A DNA stretch of 20,434 nt, taken from Acanthamoeba lenticulata (taxonomy: Eukaryota; Discosea; Longamoebia; Acanthamoebidae). This document shows, one piece after another, positions 7,501 to 17,900 of the stretch. The notes below the pieces were generated by a model. The model was not told the origin of the DNA. It ran no database searches and saw only the letters and a list, made by a program, of their open reading frames with translations. Location of the stretch: NCBI GenBank assembly GCA_002179805.1, contig NAVB01000776.1, positions 1-20,434 on the forward strand. Direction: 5' to 3'. Position numbers and translations under genes: made by a program. The stretch's first letter is position 1; the number at the start of each line of letters is the position of its first letter.

Positions 7501-10500
7501 GCTCCTTCATCTTGCGCTCCATCGCTTCGACCTCGTGCACAAACTGCGCTGCTTGGAACTGAGTCGTCGTCGCTGCGGTTGTGACTTCGGGCTGCGATTC
7601 CTTTTCTTCTTCCTCCCTGAAGCGCTTCTCCTCGAGGAGGACTTCGTACTCCTCCTTCATGTCGTTGAACTTGTCTTGCAAGCGTTCGATCTCGGTCTCC
7701 TTCTCGGCCAGGCGTCTCTCCAGGTCGAGCAGGCGCACCTCGTTGATGTTCTGCTTCTGCTGCTTGTTGGTCTTCTTGTTTGCCTTGGTGTCGCCGTTGA
7801 CTTCATCGAGATCGTTGTACTCGCCACCACCGCAGCTGCCCAGGCGCTTCTTCTGCTTCTTGGCGTTCTGCTTTTGCTTGTCTGTGACCACAAAGAGGAA
7901 GTGAGACCAGCTGCGAGACACCTGACATCGACGTGTACGAGAAAGAAAAGAGAATTGTAGTGCGTACCCTTAGCGTCGGCGTTGGCCCTTCGAAGCAGGC
8001 CGACACCCATGGTCAACCTTCGTAGGCTGACCGGCTCATCTTCATCGACACCGTTGTCGCGGAGGCCCATGCCCCTATGGACCTGGCTCCAGTCGCCGAA
8101 CTTCTCTTCCTCTTCCTCCTCCTCGGAGTCGTCATCATCCTCACTGCTCTTGCTCCGGGTGGGGCCCATGGGACCCGAGGCCGCGGAGGCGACCGCCGCC
8201 GAACCCTTGGCCATCAGGTTTTGGTTGAGTGAGCGCAGCCGATCGTTCTTTACCGTGAGGTCAGAACTCAGAGCTTCGATCCGCTGCTGGGCCTTGGCGA
8301 GCTCCAGCGAGGCGCGGACCTTCTCCTCCTCGAGCAAGAGCTCGACCTGGTTCCGCATGATCTGCTCCTCGCGCAGCTTGTCCTCGAGCTCACGCACAGC
8401 TTTTTCCATGGCCAACACGCTCTCCTGGACCGCGCCAACCTCCGAGACTTGGCCCTCTCCTTCTTGAAATGTGGCGGGGGTCTCGAGGTCCCACGAGTGC
8501 TCCTCCTCGTATTCGTGGTTGAACAGCGCGATGCTCTTGCGCGAGTCCTTCGCGGCTGCGTGGGGCTGCGACCCGGCGAAGGCCCCATTGAAGGCGCCCA
8601 TAGTAGAGGCTTCCGGCTCTACAGTCTTTGGTCGCTTGGAGACCAGGCTCCAGTTCATTGAGTGGATGTCGGTCGATGTTGACGTCGAGGTTGACGTCGA
8701 GTCGGCCCAGGCGACCCGCTTCTTCTCAGGCGCGGCCGGCCGTGCTGCAGTCGCGGGGGACGCAAGGAGAGCGGCGTAGGTGGCACCGTTTGGCTGACTG
8801 CCCGTGTTGTGCTTGACTCGGTCAAGATAGGCAGAGAGCTCCTTGGCGAGATATTGGGCCTTGCCGATCTCCTCCCAGTAGAGCTTCATATTGTCGCGGA
8901 AGAGCCGCTTGTATTCCTTCAGCTTCTTCTTCCGGTTGTGGCTCTCCCGGACGTGCTTGAACAGGTCGGGATGGTTCTCTACCATGGCGCGCAGGTGTTG
9001 GATTTCCTGCTTGAGCGCCTCGACTTCGGAACTCTGGTCAGAGGCAACTGTGCGGGGCTGAGCAGCCTGCTTCTGCTTCGACTCGAACAGCTTGATCATC
9101 ATCCGCGCATGCAGCAGGTACTTGTCCTTAGACGCGCACTGCTCCTTCAGGTGCGCGTTGGCCTCCCTTAGCCGACGGCGCTCGTCTTCGATGGTCTCGT
9201 AGCTCTTGAGTTGGTTCAGCAGGGCCTCGAGTCGGCGCACGTGCTCGCTCTGGGCATGATGAGCCGCAGTGGTGCCGTTGGTACGTGATCGGAGCGCTGC
9301 GTTGTGGGCGACAATGGCCATCGAGAGAGAGGGGTCGAGCGTTGAATCGTCGGCGTCATCCTGAGCTCGATTGCCTCCAGACTTGTTGCGCGCCCTCTCC
9401 ATGGCCAGCTGCTCGCGTACTCGCTTCAGTTCCCTCTGCATCTGGGCGTACTGGGCGTAGTTGAGGCCCTGAACATGAAGGGAAACAAAACGAGTCAGTC
9501 TACGGAGTGGATGCATGAAACAAGAAGCTTAGCTCGTACCCCTTCAAGGTCCTGGTTGACGACGGCCTTGTTTTGAATCATCTTCGCTCGCTGCGCAAAC
9601 TATATTATGTATGAACAACTTGAGTCAGTGTCCTCAGCGTCTTGAACAACAACAACAAGAAGATGGCGAACCTTGAGGGTCGACAGAGTCTCAGCAAAAG
9701 CCGTGTCGAGTGGGCTGATGGTAGCGATGATGGTAGTCTTGGAGTTGCCGCCGAGCGAGTCCTGGAAAACCGCCATATATGAACGTGGTTAAGAGGCGTT
9801 AGAGTGCGTGAACGTGAGCTTGGCGGCATGAGCGATGGCGAACCACACACCTTTAGCAGGAAAGTTAGTTTACTGTCCCGGTAGGGTACGTGGCGGTGTT
9901 TGCCGCTTGCGACCTCGACAAGGGCTCGTATGACGTTACCCAAGAGGGTGAGAGACTTGTTGATGTGTCCCGCTTCCTGTTGCGCCAGGAAACGTAAGAC
10001 GTTGAAGGGTCAGCCTGGACGCGTACGCTTGGCGCACCTTGAGCTGCTCGCCTTTGGTCTGTGAGTGCTTTTGCCTCTCTGAGCCCGCCAGATCTACCAA
10101 GTTCAACCGAGAGTATCTAGTCTTGGTGACGCCACTCTCTTTTTCCTCCTGCGATCCCGTTTACGTCACATGTGGGCTTTAGAGAAAAAGAAAAAGCAAT
10201 ATGAGCTCTTGGGGCAAGCAGGAACCTTGGACTTAATGGTGATCGTGAAGACGCTGTGAGAGCGACTGGAGACGTCGTTGCAACCTGTCGGTGCTACGTG
10301 CCGATTGGCAGCGCCGATACGCAGCACTTCAAGGGCCTACGCACAGGCCATCCACAATGATGGATGTCAGTAACATGAAGCGCGCAGGTTTGAGCGGAGG
10401 AGGAGCTACCTCTTGAGTAGAGGAGACCGGCTGCTCAGTGAGGTTCTCAACGTAGATGCCGCGCTTGATGTCCTCCCGAATGTTGAGGTCCTGAGTTGTA

Positions 10501-11237
10501 GGGTGCAGCAAATCCATGATTTTTTCGTTGTAGATCTCAAGGAATGAGCAACGGCACTCAAAGCGAACGGAACCTCGGCTCTGCAGAGACTATGGGCTTA
10601 GCGACAGGCACAAGCACTTAATGAGGGCTTCAGAGTACCGTCTTTTCGCTTTGATCCATCAAAAAATACATGTGGTCGAGGACGCGTGGAATGAGCCCCT
10701 TCATGCCCGGTAAGAACTCACCGTTTGGCGTCATCGCTCCTGCACACAGAGAGCCACAGCGTCGTTATACCAAGGCCTACAGTGAGAAGAAAGGAAGTGT
10801 AGCACACCTTGAATTGTGTGTGTCTTGCCAGAGCCAGTTTGCCCATACGCAAAAATGCTGCCGTTGTACCCTAGAACGGCCTGGGTGAGCAACCAACTTG
10901 GGGAAGGGGGGAGGGGGACCTGGCAAGTACCAGCTATGCAGGAATCTGTGATACTCTTGCCAACCATTGCGAAGATTTCCTCCTGTTCGCTTGATTCGTC
11001 GGCAACAGCATCGAAAGTGAAGAGTTTTGGATCTGGAACCCAAAGGGCAAGGGGTGAGCAAAGGCCTTCCAAACCAGAGGAAGTGACGTCGAGGCAGCTA
11101 CCTTTAGTGCCGAGGATGACGCAATTGTCGTGGGCTACCGCGCAGCGTTTCGCCCCGTTGCGTGCATCTTTGGCCGTGAGCGGCCTAATGCGAACACAGA
11201 CCTGCACTTTTGAGTGATCATCCTCAAGCGCTGCCAT
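4511..11237 (-). CDS. KIF15: Kinesin-12 (KIF15)-type motor protein, 16 exons, about 1,882 aa
   Basis: Exons: 11237-11102, 11032-10931, 10870-10808, 10739-10639, 10589-10410, 10336-10226, 10148-10038, 9976-9851, 9761-9672, 9599-9540, 9468-7968, 7881-5976, 5889-5664, 5589-5422, 5341-5269, 5205-4511. All phases close. The N-terminal motor is residues 1-360: start [11 protein letters not shown]-loop GQTGSGKT (89-96), switch I NDVSSRSH (214-221), switch II DLAGSE (250-255), and motor-end [15 protein letters not shown] (341 on). A very long coiled coil fills residues 370-1625, mainly two large exons. Near 1545-1568, GHQNLNQKI...KIKQENN matches the C-terminal signature shared by KIF15 and HMMR, which is why I choose kinesin-12. 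The last 200 residues are Ser/Thr/Ala-rich and disordered, with a KEN box at 1799-1801. Kinesin-12 motors act in spindle assembly or at division sites. The family is certain; the subclass is likely. Confidence 0.9.
4757..4765 (-). other. KEN-box codons in the kinesin tail
   Basis: The tail reads [14 protein letters not shown] followed by a nearby Pro is the classical APC/C-Cdh1 degron. Upstream in the same tail RALADVTN (codons 4862-4885) resembles the D-box core of cyclins (LxDxxN), though the Arg is one position closer than the RxxL consensus. Both lie in a Ser/Thr-rich, probably disordered region where degrons work. Confidence 0.45.
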
Positions 11238-11472
11238 TGAGAGCCCTTAATCAGCGATTCAATTTTACGTCAAGTCTAATCAATATTGAAGGCCTGTACC
11301 ATCAGGATCCATTCAATGTCTGGTGAATCGAGCTTATCGATTCGGGGCCACTCTGTTGTGGTGCTCTGTTGTTGGCGCCAATTTGTTGTTTTGGCGGGAA
11401 TATGCAAACGGTCGTTCATTTAATTTGGCGGGAAACAACAAAGGGCACAACTCGCTGGGCTTGGTTTGACCA
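11238..11472. other. Kinesin upstream region and dioxygenase 3' flank
   Basis: This 235-bp region separates two minus-strand genes. It holds three E2F-like GGCG boxes (11372-11435) and AT-rich sequence near the kinesin ATG, with no obvious TATA box. It also contains an ATATGCAAA octamer-like stretch near 11400. No exon is evident. Confidence 0.5.
11372..11435. promoter_or_regulatory. Cluster of three E2F/DP-like sites upstream of the kinesin
   Basis: Three boxes are seen: TTGGCGCCAA at 11372-11381, TTTTGGCGGGAA at 11389-11400 and TTTGGCGGGAAA at 11424-11435. The last two fit the E2F consensus TTTSSCGC and its classical TTTGGCGGGAA form; the first is a palindromic variant. They lie 135-198 nt before the kinesin ATG. 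E2F/DP and RB proteins are known in amoebozoans and drive S- and M-phase genes. Function here is inferred from the motif and its place. Confidence 0.6.
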
Positions 11473-12947
11473 TCAACTCGCTGCAGGCTTTTGGAAGTAA
11501 AAGTTGGAGTTGACCTTGCCAAGGAGGTGGTCTCCATACATGACGGGCTTGTACTTGGGAGGGTTGTCCGCGCTGCAGCAGCTCGGGAGTGGCGCCACCT
11601 CAGCCTCGAAGTTGGGTTCGTAGAAGAACGGAACCGACACTCGGTAGTTTTTCATCGTGTTAATGACTCGGTGAAGCGTGGCCTTATACAATCCGTTGGT
11701 CCACAGCTTTGGAAAACCGCATAAGGCACTACTAAGTCAGCTTGTCCTCATAGAGAAGCAGCGAGCACGACCTACCTCAATCATGTCGCCTATGTTCATC
11801 ACGAAGGCGCCAGGGATGGGATTGGCGTTCACCCATTCCCCATCTTTCCGCTGCACTTGGAGAGCGCCACGAGTCGAATCCTGGCAGTGAAAGGAAAGGT
11901 GAACATGGCCATTCTAACTAGGTTGGAGTGAAACTCTTACCTGGTTGAGAATGGTCAAGCAGCCATAATCGGTGTGTTCGCCACACGAAATACCCACTTC
12001 CTCGTTGCCTCCCGATGTCGCGAGCGGAGGATAACCTGCCTCGCGATTATAGCGTTTTAATTGCACCGCACATGTGTGGGGTGGGGGGACAATCAGACAT
12101 GTGGTGATAGTACCGATGATGCGAATAACCCAGAAGGGATCGCTGATGTACTTGTCCACGAAATAGTTCTCGTCGAGTCCCAATCCCATAGCCATCGCTC
12201 TAGTGTCGTGGAGAAAAGAACAGAAACCTTTCAATCTCTCGTAAGCTCGCACGACAAGGGGCTCACCATCGTAAGAGTACCTCATCACAGCTGCGCCGAG
12301 CTTGTTCATCTCACTGATGTAACGCTGATACGTGTCTTTAAAAGGTGCCGGCTGTGCGGGCCACGGGTTGGTTCCTGTAGGCGAACCATCGCCGCGGTAT
12401 ACGTGAATGTGGCCGACACAGACGAGCACCGCCATCAAAGAAAACGTTGACCAAGGAGGGTCAAACAGCGGTACCAAGCAGAATGCCCAGCTTGTTGTCA
12501 AAGCGTGCGTTGTCCTCGGCAGTGGTTTCCTTGTAAAAGTCAATACCCTCATGCCAGTCCTTCTTCTGCTTGGTCACGTTCTCGCCCAGATGCTGGTAGC
12601 CGCTGTGTAGACAAATGTCAGCGCCACATCGTGCAACAAGATTCCACAAGTGCGTGACGAGTGATGTACCGGACGCCGTGATTCAAAATGGTTATCTTCT
12701 CTTTCTCCTCCACTGGTTGCGCGAAGAATTCTCTGGCCATACTGAGAACTCCAGCAACCAACTCAGGCGCCACGCCATGATTTGTGATGTAGAAGAACCC
12801 CACGCCAGAGCATGCGTTGTGAATTTGATTCGCCACGCGCAACCGCGCCTCTTTATCTTGCATCTTTTCTGGATCAACAAAGGGGCTGATGTCTATCACA
12901 GGTAGCGTAGGCGGAGCGCGCGACTCCTCCGACACAGAAGATTCCAT
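11473..12947 (-). CDS. 2-oxoglutarate/Fe(II) dioxygenase, isopenicillin-N-synthase-like, seven exons, 339 aa
   Basis: Exons are 12947-12670, 12602-12475, 12374-12281, 12199-12114, 12035-11941, 11880-11776 and 11706-11473; phases agree throughout. The N-terminal DIOX_N domain starts LPVIDISPFVDPEKM and contains GFFYITNHGV and the linker R-GYQHLGENVT. The C-terminal jelly-roll has the iron ligands His216 and Asp218 (GEHTDYG), distal His274 (ATLHRVIN) and the 2OG-binding pair Arg284/Ser286 (YRVSVPFF). All catalytic residues are present, so the enzyme should be active. Plant and fungal relatives oxidise hormones, flavonoids, thymine or secondary metabolites. The substrate cannot be told from sequence, and no pathway genes lie nearby. 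The start is the ATG at 12947, because the frame upstream lacks an ATG. It sits only 69 nt after the stress-protein stop. Confidence 0.9.
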
Positions 12948-13009
12948 ATTGTTTTGATTGTGCAATGCCTAGCGGTAAACGTGACTCAAATGAGTTTACA
13001 ACTGAGCAT

Positions 13010-13015
13010 TTTATT
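13010..13015 (-). terminator. Poly(A) signal of the universal stress protein gene
   Basis: On the minus strand AATAAA begins 1 nt after the TAA stop (13019-13017). The next gene starts 63 nt further on, so 3'-end formation must be very compact here. Confidence 0.55.
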
Positions 13016-13016
13016 T

Positions 13017-13680
13017 TTAATTTTCTTTTTCGGCTGCGCCAGAAGCCTTTCGGGCGGATGCGGCCTCCTCTTTCACGACGCACACCGCACACGAGGCGTT
13101 CTCCACCACGTACTGGCTAACACTGCCGACATAGAGCCTAGGTATAAGTTGTTCATGTTAAGGATAGGATTCAGTAGTAGTCGTGGAAGCAGGCGCACCT
13201 CTTCGCCTTGCTCATGCCTCTGCGGCCCATCACAACCATATCAACGCCAAGTGCTTCAGCTTTTTTGCATATCTTATGTTTGGCATCGCCCTCTCCAATA
13301 AGCATGGTACGTGGTATCTGGTGGTAAGGATATTAGGTTAAGGTTCAGTCACGTCAAGTTGTTTTGTTGAACATCGGCAGTGTACGTCTCTCTTGTGCAG
13401 CTTCCGGGCTAAGCGTTTGAGGAGAGCCTCCCCATGTGCGCGGAGGTGCACGGCCAGCGAATCACGGTAGTTTGCCGAAACAAAGGTCACCTCAAGTGTG
13501 TGGACTGCAACCAGCTTAGTTTTGCTTGGGCTCTAGCCCGAGTGAAGGCGTTGTAACCGCACCTTGTACTTGGAAAAGGTGAATGAGGTACACGTGATCG
13601 GCTGGAGTTGCGTGGTGCAACACCCACCAAAACGCGTGCATGGAGCAGCTCGAGCCATCCACTGCAACCATATACTTCAT
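13017..13680 (-). CDS. Universal stress protein (UspA family, ATP-binding type), four exons, 151 aa
   Basis: Exons are 13680-13570, 13490-13386, 13317-13199 and 13137-13017, with matching phases. The first strand reads MKYMVAVDGSSCSMHAFWWV, the usual USP opening with a conserved Asp. The C-terminal part has GVDMVVMGRRG followed by MSKAKRLYVGSVSQYV. This fits the ATP-binding pattern G-x2-G-x9-G-(S/T) exactly, so the protein probably binds ATP like MJ0577-type USPs. It ends in a basic/Ala-rich tail (AASARKASGAAEKEN). The 151-residue length is typical. USPs help cells survive stress; many protists and plants have single-domain forms. I chose ATG 13680 because it opens the first beta-strand. A GTAAGG donor-like site at 13757 suggests a possible 5'-UTR intron further upstream. 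Confidence 0.85.
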
Positions 13681-13879
13681 GCTGGTGCTTCGCGAACTGA
13701 GCGCTTCTCGCTGTCCGGTTCGGCCAGCCAGTAGAGTATCTTGTCGAATCCTTACCGGTATTTCTGAGAGTTTTGCTGTCGTGCAGGAGTTGCGCGTAAC
13801 GACCCATTTTTTTCTTCTTTTTTCTTCTCTGCTTTTTTTATCGGACGATTCATTCGATCCCAGGAATAATCAACACAAC
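13681..13879. promoter_or_regulatory. Shared divergent promoter region of the stress protein and SDHD genes
   Basis: The two genes start 199 bp apart on opposite strands. Near the SDHD side is a T-rich tract (13807-13840, TTTTTTTCTTC-like). No TATA box is clear on either side. Sequence near 13681-13757 may be the leader or a 5'-UTR intron of the stress-protein gene. Confidence 0.4.
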
Positions 13880-14543
13880 ATGAGGCGCGCTACTGCTCTG
13901 ATTTGCTCTCGTGCTGCTCCTTCCGGCCTTTCCCAAGGCGCCGTGCGTCGGCTTTACGCCACCGAGTCTTCCGTTCTTGATGCAGTTATGCCCGCCACCG
14001 GTAATCCTTCCACCTCCCTGAATTAGTTCTTTGTTTTAATTGGTCAATCCTTGCCAGGCGCTGGCAAGCATCGCCTTTATCACTACACCTCAATTGGCCT
14101 GGTCACCCTTATTCCCGTGGCCATGGTTGCACCCTCCAGCGTGACTCTCCCGATCGATCTTGCCCTCGGCGTGTTGCTTCCGCTTCACGCCCACATCGGC
14201 ATGGCTCACATTATTGAGGATTACGTACGCCGTGCCATCTCCTGCGGTTGCGTGACGTTTTGTTGACTGTCCTCTTATGGGGGCCCAAAATTTCCAGGTC
14301 CCTAAGAACGGCCGAGTCGCCGCGGGGTGGGGCCTCACGCTGGCCACCGGCATTGCCGTGGCTGGTCTTTTGAAGCTCAACGTTACGGGTTCGTCTCTGC
14401 TTGCACCAAAAACAGCAACTCGCGTACTGACGTTGCTTGTGTTTTCCTTCCTCTGACAAGGTGCTGGACTCACTGCTTCGGCCAAGACCTTGTGGAGGAA
14501 GGAGCCGCTCACCACTACGCAGAAGGAGTCGACCACGGCGTGA
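13880..14543 (+). CDS. SDHD: Succinate dehydrogenase cytochrome b small subunit (complex II), four exons, 153 aa
   Basis: Exons are 13880-14000, 14058-14224, 14298-14388 and 14461-14543; phases 1, 0 and 1 match and the sum is 154 codons. The start MRRATALICSRAAPSGLSQG with RRLYATES is a typical mitochondrial presequence. The mature part has three hydrophobic helices. The second contains LPLHAHIGMAHIIEDYV, which matches the SDHD pattern LHxHxG...DY that supplies the heme b ligand His and the ubiquinone-site Asp-Tyr. It anchors SDHA/SDHB to the inner membrane and passes electrons to ubiquinone. Length is close to other SDHD proteins. The C-terminus (KTLWRKEPLTTTQKESTTA) is somewhat longer and hydrophilic. 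Small anchors diverge fast, so the motif and topology carry the call. Confidence 0.88.
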
Positions 14544-14571
14544 GCAACTCACAACGCCCGCCTCTGCGGCA

Positions 14572-14577
14572 AATAAA
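14572..14577 (+). terminator. Poly(A) signal of SDHD
   Basis: AATAAA lies 29 nt after the SDHD stop codon (GGCAAATAAACAG), followed by a T-rich downstream region at 14600-14630. Both fit normal 3'-end processing. Confidence 0.7.
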
Positions 14578-14967
14578 CAGTACATTCTTGGCATTCTTTA
14601 TGTTTTATTTGCTTTTTTTCTCCCACTTCGTGGAACGATGCCGGCTCTACACGCTAGCGCCTACGCGCGAGGCGCTACACGACCCCCTTGGCACCGCGTT
14701 TTGGCGCCAAAGGCCTCTCTTCTTTCTTCTTTCGTCATGGGTTTGCCTGCGTTCTACTCGGCCCCGGCCATAAAAAGCGGCCGAAGGCCAGACTGTCATT
14801 GTCCCACAAGCCTTGCCAGCACACCAGCCCTACTAGCAACTCCCAGAGCCCTACCGTTCACCTAGTCGCGACCGCTGTGCTGTTACTACCACACCAACAC
14901 CACACCCTCTCGTACGTTCTCCGTTTTACATCGCTCTTACGTAAGAGGTTTCTCGCTCGCTACTACG
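14578..14967 (+). promoter_or_regulatory. Upstream region of the large Ser/Pro-rich surface protein gene
   Basis: This 390-bp stretch has a T-rich block just after the SDHD poly(A) signal. A perfect 12-bp palindrome TTTGGCGCCAAA lies at 14700-14711, E2F-like. A TATA-like CATAAAAAG lies around 14769-14777. If that TATA is used, the 5' leader would be about 165 nt. Hydrophobic open frames that run through here into the gene are out of frame and not credible. Confidence 0.45.
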
Positions 14968-17900
14968 ATGACTCGCGCCCGACTTTTGTCGGTTGTGCCT
15001 CTTCTGGTCGTGCTACTCGCGTTGCACTTGGGCGAAGCCCGCGGCAGCCCTTCGTTAGCTTCGGCTTCGCCAACCCGCTCGCCTTGTGCTGCTTCGGTTT
15101 CGCCCGCCCCGACTCGTTCGCCCTGTGCCGTCTCTCCATCGGTGACCCCGACGCGTTCACCTTGTCTCCCTTCTCCCTCGCGTTCGTCCTCACCGAGTCG
15201 TTCGCCGTGCGCGCCCTCGCCTTCACGTTCTGCCAGTCCCACCCATTCGCCGTGCGCGCCCTCGCGTTCGGCATCACCAACGTCTTCGCCGTGTGCGCCT
15301 TCGCGTTCGGCTTCCCCTTCGCGCTCGCCCTGCGCATCTCGTTCACCTTCGCGTACGCCTTCGCCCTCGGGTTCGAGCTCGCCAACGTCGACTCCATCGG
15401 GGACGCCTTCGCCTACATCGTCGTCTGCGCCCTCGCCTTCGTCGTCGGAGAGTCCCTCATCGTCGCCTTCATCGTCAAGTACGTCATCGCCCTCAGCTTC
15501 GGCGACCTCCTCGCCAACCGGCTCGCCGACCTCGTCTCCTACTTCGACGGCATCGCCTTCGTCTAGCCCCTCTACTTCGCCAACTAGTTCTCCTAGTTCG
15601 ACATCGTCGCCTTCCACCACCCCTTCCCCGACTTCATCGGTATCGCCCTCATCCAGTCCCTCGTCGTCGCCCTCGAGTAGTTCATCGCCCTCGGCTTCTT
15701 CGACCGCTTCTCCTTCGGCGAGTCCGTCTTCTTCACCGTCCAGCGCCCCATCGTTCCCGCTGACAAGTCCCACCGGCAGGCCGTTCCCATTCCCCTCTCA
15801 ATCGCCCTCGCCCTCGAGTTCGTCGTCGCCTTCTCCCTCAAGCTCGCCGTCGCGCTCGCCGTGTCTTCCTTCGCCGTCGAACTCGCCGTCGCACTCGCCG
15901 TGTCACCCCTCGCCGTCGCACTCACCATCGCACTCACCATGCCACCCATCGCCGTTGCACTCGCCTTCACATTCGCCGTGTCACCAGTCTTCCTCGTCTT
16001 CGCCGTCGCATTCGCCCTGCTACCCCTCACCCTCGTCCTCCAGCTCGCCTTCTCCGTCGAGCTCACCGTCGTGGAGTCCTTCTTCATCTCCGACAAGCTC
16101 ACCATCGGCCTCATCAAGCTCATCTCCTTCGGCGTCACCATCGGTATCTCCGTCAGCCAGTCCTTCAGCTTCATCCTCGGCCTCGAGCTCTCCTTCAACC
16201 AGTCCGTCTACATCACCCAGTTCAACAGCATCACCGTCGGCAAGTCCGTCTTCGTCGCCGTCGAGTACACCGTCACCAACTTCTTCACCGACAAGTTCGC
16301 CCAGTTCGTCGCCTAGTTCTACCGCGTCGCCTTCAGCGAGCCCATCTTCATCACCGTCCAGCGCGCCGTCGTTCCCGCTGACAAGTCCCACCGGCAGGCC
16401 GTTCCCGTTTCCCTCGCAGTCGCCCTCGCCCTCGCCTTCATCATCGTCCTCGCCCTCGCCGTCCAGTTCGTCGTCGCCTTCTCCTTCTAGCTCGCCGTCG
16501 CACTCGCCGTGTCGCCCCTCGCCGTCGCACTCACCATCGCACTCACCCTGCCGCCCATCGCCGTCGAACTCGCCTTCACATTCGCCGTGCCACCCGTCTC
16601 CCTCGTCTTCGCCGTCGCATTCGCCCTGCTACCCCTCACCCTCGTCCTCGTCCTCCAGCTCGCCTTCTCCGTCGAGCTCACCGTCGTGGAGTCCTTCTTC
16701 ATCTCCGACAAGCTCACCATCGGCCTCATCAAGCTCGTCTCCCTCGGCGTCTCCTTCGGCGTCTCCCTCGGCGTCGCCGTCGGTATCACCTTCAGCCAGT
16801 CCTTCAACTTCGTCCTCGAGCTCTCCTTCAGCCAGTCCGTCTTCATCCCCCAGTGCGACAACTTCGCCTTCGGCGAGTCCATCTTCATCACCGTCCAGTG
16901 CGCCGTCGTTCCCGCTGACAAGTCCCACCGGCAGGCCGTTCCCGTTTCCCTCGCAGTCGCCCTCGCCCTCGCCCTCGCCCTCGCCCTCGCCCTCGCCCTT
17001 ACCGTCCGGTTCGTCTTCTCCTTCAAGCTCGCCGTGCAACCCCTCGCCGTCGTCGTTGCCGTCCAGCTCACCGTGTGGCTCATCACCCTCATCGTCGCCG
17101 TCGAGCTCGCTATGCCGTTCGTCGCCCTCATCGTCGGCTTCGCCCTCGAGCTCGCCGTGTTATCCATCACCCTCATCCTCGCCTACGAGCTCGCCATGCC
17201 ATCTCTCGCCCTCATCCTCGCCATCTAGCTCACCCTCATCGAGTCCTTCCTCGTCTCCTTCGAGCTCACCCTCGTGGAGCCCTTCCTCATCTCCGACGAG
17301 CTCACCATCGGCCTCGCCAAGCTCGTCTTCTTCGGCATCGCCGTCAGGGTCGCCTTCGCCGTCGAGTTCGTCTTCAGCAAGCCCGTCTTCATCGCCCTCA
17401 TCCTCGCCTTCGAGTACGTCGTCACCGACTGCTTCGCCAACGAGCTCGCCCAGTCCTACAGCGTCGCCTTCAGCAAGCCCGTCTTCATCACCGTCCAGCG
17501 CGCCGTCGTTCCCGCCGACAAGTCCCACCGGCAGGCCATTCCCATTCCCCTCGCAGTCGCCCTCGCCCTCGCCCTCATCTCCCCCCTGCGACCCGTCGCC
17601 GTCTGCGTCGCCTTCCAGCTCGCCGTGCCGTCCGAGAGAGAGCCCGAGTGGAAGCCCGTCGACCTCTGCGCCGTGCCATCCCAGTGCAAGCCCTTCGCCT
17701 CACTGCCACCTCAAGCACTCGCCCTCGCCCTCGCCTCACTGCCACCTTAGCGGCAACAAGGGGCACAAACACAAACACCCGAAGCATCACCGCGACGACG
17801 TCCCGGACGAGGACCAGTTTGCCACCGACCGCGAATCGGAGTCTGCTCTGGATGACGACGAGCCCGCTCCTTACGAAGACCAGTTTGCGTCCGAACCGCT

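Noticed and set aside
5966..7960. Several long plus-strand frames opposite the kinesin coiled coil
   Set aside because: They are mirror images of Glu/Lys/Leu-rich coiled-coil codons; the kinesin frame is supported by splicing, domains and full-length coding phase.
10639..10739. 23-nt intron inside kinesin exon 4 (from GTGAGT to AAG)
   Set aside because: It is too short for a spliceosomal intron, and reading through keeps the frame with a short insert ([10 protein letters not shown]) in a loop that varies among kinesins.
14937..15773. Long open frame on the minus strand opposite the Ser/Pro-rich gene, rich in Gly/Glu/Asp, and similar ones at 16020-16391, 16629-17039 and 17160-17528
   Set aside because: They arise because TCG/CCG/CCC codons read backwards rarely give stops. 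They show only low-complexity repeats, break at changing places, and lack a signal or domain, while the plus-strand frame has a signal peptide and membrane helix.
16957..16998. CRISPR-like array in the Ser/Pro-rich repeats
   Set aside because: Units are in-frame coding repeats with no spacers of constant size; the host is a eukaryote.
15861..17228. Hydrophobic Ala/Val/Leu-rich frames on the plus strand inside the Ser/Pro-rich gene
   Set aside because: They are a +1/+2 shift of the same TCG CCG repeats, lack a proper start and are interrupted in each module.
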